Of a stretch of DNA of 25,670 nucleotides, positions 23,825 through 25,670 are shown one piece after another; the first letter of the stretch is position 1, and every line of letters starts with the position of its first letter. The stretch is from Desulfurococcales archaeon (GTDB taxonomy: Archaea > Thermoproteota > Thermoprotei_A > Sulfolobales > WAQK01). The notes beneath the pieces are model-generated. The model saw only the letters and a program-made list of their open reading frames with translations. It ran no database searches and was not told where the DNA came from. Made by a program: the position numbers and the translations under genes. Location: the NCBI GenBank assembly GCA_027016915.1, contig JALURJ010000211.1, positions 1-25,670 of the forward strand, in the 5' to 3' direction.

Positions 23825-24101
23825 CCCCGGCTATGCCGGGGAGCATGCCGAAGGTCTCCATGTACTCCCTCTTGACGGCGTCCATTATCTCTCTGAGCGT
23901 CTTCCTGGAGACGTATCGTATGTGGATGTCCTCGGGCCTAGGCGCGCCGATCTTATGCCCACACTTGGGGCAGAAGCCTCCGCGCCAGAGGGCGACCTCG
24001 CTGGGCGAGGGCACTCCATAAAAGTCCTGGCCAACATACTCGAACACGTGGAGAACGGCTCCGCAGTCCCTGCACCGATATATTACGGGCACCCATCCCA
24101 C
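23781..24101 (-). CDS. Small zinc-ribbon protein of unknown function
   Basis: A 106-aa protein with two CxxC knuckles, YRCRDCG (about residues 8-14) and FCPKCG (about 43-48), separated by some 30 residues including FEYVGQDFYGVPSPSEVALWRGG. This is a zinc ribbon. A charged helical C-terminal half follows (RKTLREIMDAVKREYMETFG) with an acidic tail (ETVEGEADF). I recognise no named family beyond a crenarchaeal-type hypothetical. The start is GTG at 24101, or GTG at 24092 three codons later. A TATA-like element (minus CATAAAATATATC, about 24125-24137) lies 25-35 bp upstream, so the transcript would be nearly leaderless. Its last 44 bp are antisense to the end of the COG2112 kinase gene. Confidence 0.75.
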   Translation of the reverse strand: MGWVPVIYRCRDCGAVLHVFEYVGQDFYGVPSPSEVALWRGGFCPKCGHKIGAPRPEDIHIRYVSRKTLREIMDAVKREYMETFGMLPGIAGVTGSDETVEGEADF

Positions 24102-24382
24102 CCGTTGGACATGGTAACAATATGGATATATTTTATGAAAACATATACCTCGGTAATACCTGACATTTACATGTAAATTTTAAGTTATAACTTTGTCCAG
24201 AATTTATCCGAATGTGGTAATAAACCATTGGTAATACGAGGTATTACCTTTTAATAGTCTAGCCAGGGTTTTAATTAAAAAGCCTGTTGCCATATATTCC
24301 CATTATATTCGGAGAGCTCTGCACTATACTTGGTTGGGAAAAAATATAACCCATCCCCCATTTGATCCTATCCCGGCGCTAG
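24102..24382. promoter_or_regulatory. AT-rich, palindrome-rich intergenic region
   Basis: No gene is visible in these 281 bp, but symmetry is dense. GGTAATACC sits at 24152-24160, the perfect 14-bp palindrome ATTTACATGTAAAT at 24165-24178, and GGTAATAAACC at 24216-24226. GGTAATAC-GAG-GTATTACC (24230-24248) is an 8-bp inverted repeat with 3-bp spacer, and TTTTAATTAAAA (24269-24280) is another perfect palindrome. The recurring GGTAATA half-site suggests operators for a dimeric regulator upstream of the zinc-ribbon gene. The TATA elements of that gene (near 24125-24137, minus) and of the tRNA (24341-24349, plus) lie at either end. Confidence 0.5.
24341..24349 (+). promoter_or_regulatory. TATA box of the tRNA-Pro gene
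   Basis: AAAATATAA is located 34-42 bp before the mature tRNA 5' end at 24383. This would place transcription start roughly 10-15 nt upstream of the tRNA, leaving a short 5' leader for RNase P. Confidence 0.5.
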
Positions 24383-24488
24383 GGGGCCGTCGTCTAGCTT
24401 GGCTAGGATGCCAGCCTGGGGCGCAAGCCCCGCCGGGCCGGGGCGCCTAGAGCGCTGGTGGTCCCGGGTTCAAATCCCGGCGGCCCCA
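24383..24488 (+). tRNA. tRNA-Pro(GGG) with a 31-nt intron and encoded CCA
   Basis: Acceptor strands GGGGCCG (24383-24389) and CGGCCCC (24481-24487) pair perfectly, with discriminator A24488 and a genome-encoded CCA at 24489-24491. D arm: 24392-24409, with GG in the loop. Anticodon stem: CCAGC (24411-24415) with GCTGG (24454-24458). Variable loop: TGGTC. T arm: CCGGG-TTCAAAT-CCCGG (24464-24480). After removal of 24422-24452 the anticodon loop reads CTGGGGC with anticodon GGG (24418-24420), decoding proline CCC/CCU. The mature length is 75 nt without CCA. The D stem contains G-U pairs, otherwise pairing is canonical. Proline identity is read from the spliced loop; without splicing no sensible 7-nt loop exists. 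Confidence 0.93.
24422..24452 (+). other. Archaeal tRNA intron with canonical bulge-helix-bulge
   Basis: The intron lies at the canonical position 37/38. Exon bases 32-35 (CTGG, 24416-24419) pair with CTAG (24447-24450) as the 4-bp central helix. The 5' bulge is GGC (24420-24422), cut after its second base. The 3' bulge is AGC (24451-24453), also cut after its second base. The intron body folds further: GCCCCG (24427-24432) pairs with CGGGGC (24439-24444), closed by a CCGGGC loop. This is a strict hBHBh' substrate for the splicing endonuclease. Confidence 0.88.
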
Positions 24489-24516
24489 CCATTCCCCGGG
24501 TTCTCCATCTAGACCC

Positions 24517-25113
24517 TCAAGGCTTTCTAGCCACCAGGCTTGCCCATCCATGATAATGGGGCTGATCGTGGGTTATGTCGAGACTATATCCTTCAGCGTA
24601 GCTTACCAATTCGAGGTCGCTGAAAAGCTCCCTGAGCTCGCCTGGCTCTAGGTAGAAGAAATGCATGCCAAATTTGGGGCTGAAGAAGGTGTTTTTCTCC
24701 ACTTCCAGCAGGCCTCTTTTGCGGAGCTTCTCGTAGGATGGATCCTTGGTTGTGAAGGTCCTGACGAACACTATGCCTCCGCTCATCAGGCCTCTCTTGA
24801 TACGTTCAGCGAGAGACAGGGCCTCGCTATATTTCAGGAATGGGAGAAGGTAGGAGCAGACTATACATGCGTAGCGGTTCTCGTCGATGGGGAAGTCTCT
24901 AGCATCTGCCACAACAGCTCTGAGGGGGAGGCCGCGTTTTGAGGCCTCCTTTTTGCACTTCTTCACAGCCTCTTCCGAGGAATCTATTCCCAACGCTTCG
25001 AATCCCCTGCTGGCCAGGAAGAAGGCGTTGCGCCCCTCCCCCACACCCAGGTCTATGGCTGGGCCCCTAGGTATGAGTGAGAAGTACTCCACGATCTCGG
25101 GGTCAGGCCTCAT
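24517..25113 (-). CDS. Class I SAM-dependent methyltransferase (TehB-like)
   Basis: A small Rossmann-fold methyltransferase of 198 aa from ATG 25113; GTG 25122 is an in-frame alternative adding three residues. SAM motif I reads AIDLGVGEGRNAFFLASRG, followed by the acidic strand end GIDSSEEAV, motif II-like VVADARDFPI, and the post-motif CSYLLPFLKYSEALSLAERIKRGLMSGGIVFVRTF. The pattern GxGxGRNAxFLAxxG is typical of tellurite-resistance TehB-type methyltransferases, a broad group whose substrates are usually unknown. It is convergent with the tRNA-Pro gene (26 nt after the encoded CCA) and divergent from the BtpA-family gene, with a shared short promoter region. Confidence 0.85.
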   Translation of the reverse strand: MRPDPEIVEYFSLIPRGPAIDLGVGEGRNAFFLASRGFEALGIDSSEEAVKKCKKEASKRGLPLRAVVADARDFPIDENRYACIVCSYLLPFLKYSEALSLAERIKRGLMSGGIVFVRTFTTKDPSYEKLRKRGLLEVEKNTFFSPKFGMHFFYLEPGELRELFSDLELVSYAEGYSLDITHDQPHYHGWASLVARKP

Positions 25114-25149
25114 ATTCCCCACTCAAGAGGGATCACTGGAGACGCAGCC

Positions 25150-25166
25150 CTATAACCCTAAATATT
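25150..25166. promoter_or_regulatory. Shared divergent promoter region with palindromic TATA
   Basis: The stretch from TATAACC to AAATATT lies between the methyltransferase (minus) and the BtpA-family gene (plus). AAATATT reads almost the same on both strands and lies at suitable distance to act as TATA element in either direction: about 45 bp from the minus ATG and about 38 bp from the plus TTG. Confidence 0.35.
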
Positions 25167-25201
25167 CCGGGGGCTCCTCTAACCATTGGTGCTACCTGGT
25201 A

Positions 25202-25670
25202 TTGGATTGGGGTAAAAGGCTTAGGGAGGAGAAGCCCCTCATAGGCGTTATCCACCTTCCGCCCCTGCCCGGCTCGCCGGGCTACGGGGGCGGTATGGAG
25301 GATGTTGTGGAGAGGGCTCTGCTAGACGCTAAAACGTACTACTCTGGGGGGATATCATGGATTATCCTGGAGAACTATGGCGACGCCCCCTACCCTGCGC
25401 GGGTCGGGCCTGCCACCGTCGCCGGGATGGCGGTGGTGGTGAGGGAGGTTAGGAGGGCTTTGCCCGATGCTGTGCTGGGCGTGAATCTGCTCCGCAACTC
25501 GGGCCCAGAGGCCGTCATGGTTGCCCACGCGGCTGGGGCGCAGTTTGTGCGGGTCAACGCCCTGGCCGAGGCTCTGGAGGCTCCTGAGGGCTTGTTGGAG
25601 CCCGTGGCGAGGGAGGTGGCTATGGCCAAGAGGCTTCTGGGCGCACAGGGGGTGGGGGTTTTCGCAGATA
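25202..25670 (+). CDS. BtpA/SgcQ family protein, truncated by window end
   Basis: About 156 residues of an open frame running past the window. The sequence LIGVIHLPPLPGSPGYGG (about residues 13-30) with following VVERALLDAKTYYSGGISWIILENYGDAPYP, GPATVAGMAVVVREV and LGVNLLRNSGPEAVMVAHAAGAQFVRVN is characteristic of the BtpA family (COG0434). This is a TIM-barrel-like family named after a cyanobacterial photosystem I biogenesis factor; archaeal members have no established role. The only plausible start in frame is TTG at 25202; upstream codons to 25169 contain no ATG or GTG. A GGTG Shine-Dalgarno-like motif (25188-25191) is 10 nt upstream. Confidence 0.88.
   Translation, partial: MDWGKRLREEKPLIGVIHLPPLPGSPGYGGGMEDVVERALLDAKTYYSGGISWIILENYGDAPYPARVGPATVAGMAVVVREVRRALPDAVLGVNLLRNSGPEAVMVAHAAGAQFVRVNALAEALEAPEGLLEPVAREVAMAKRLLGAQGVGVFAD

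Noticed and set aside
24102..24382. Replication origin
   Set aside because: Palindromes and AT-richness are present, but no Orc1/Cdc6 gene or recognisable origin recognition box is nearby.
24422..24452. GC-rich stem-loop as a terminator or as a long variable arm of a Leu/Ser tRNA
   Set aside because: It lies in the anticodon loop and fits the intron bulge-helix-bulge model exactly; the variable region is the normal 5 nt.
1..25670. Insertion sequences, CRISPR arrays, integrated elements at the tRNA
   Set aside because: No transposase, integrase, repeat-spacer array or duplicated tRNA 3' end was found.

Overview
The window looks like chromosomal DNA of a hyperthermophilic crenarchaeon, probably Desulfurococcales and possibly Aeropyrum-like. 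This is inference: no rRNA is present. The grounds are AGG/AGA- and ATA-rich, GC-rich coding sequence; many GTG and TTG starts; AT-rich TATA-type promoters just upstream of transcription units; an intron-containing tRNA with a textbook bulge-helix-bulge splice motif; and archaeal gene families (GPN-loop GTPase, class I CCA-adding enzyme, Trm-G10, UPF0200/UPF0201, COG1340, ADP-forming acetyl-CoA synthetase). I see no insertion sequence, CRISPR array or prophage.

Layout. (1) 1-2821, minus strand: ADP-forming acetyl-CoA synthetase alpha and beta, then a long coiled-coil protein cut by the window edge. (2) 2947-5804, minus strand: a GPN-loop GTPase, an AmmeMemoRadiSam-type radical SAM enzyme, and immediately upstream of it a shorter paralog that has lost the first cysteine of the CX3CX2C cluster motif. 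(3) 5843-8692, plus strand: PRPP synthetase, tRNA m2(2)G10 methyltransferase and RNase Z, tightly packed. (4) 8685-14388: a complete peptide-type ABC importer. The binding protein and two permeases run on the minus strand; the two ATPases run on the plus strand from a shared dyad-rich control region. (5) 14467-15141: a DUF1028 Ntn-hydrolase-like gene behind the ATPases, with its own promoter. (6) 15191-16169, minus strand: the UPF0201 and UPF0200 pair. (7) 16318-21602: two predicted secreted, membrane-anchored surface proteins flanking an RNA 2',3'-cyclic phosphodiesterase (ThpR). The second surface protein gene is split by an apparent single-base frameshift. (8) 21690-24101: CCA-adding enzyme and a COG2112 protein kinase overlapping each other, then a convergent small zinc-ribbon gene that overlaps the kinase. 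(9) 24102-24382: an AT-rich, palindrome-rich intergenic region. (10) 24383-24488: tRNA-Pro(GGG) with a 31-nt intron. (11) A TehB-like methyltransferase and a divergent, truncated BtpA-family gene.

Functionally the window mixes tRNA maturation (Trm-G10, RNase Z, ThpR, CCA enzyme, intron-bearing tRNA-Pro), nucleotide and acyl-CoA energy metabolism (PRPP synthetase, ADP-forming acetyl-CoA synthetase), and peptide uptake coupled to cell-surface proteins. The least explained pieces are the active/degenerate radical SAM pair, the DUF1028-transporter linkage, the split surface protein, and the palindromic control regions at 12226-12426 and 24102-24382.
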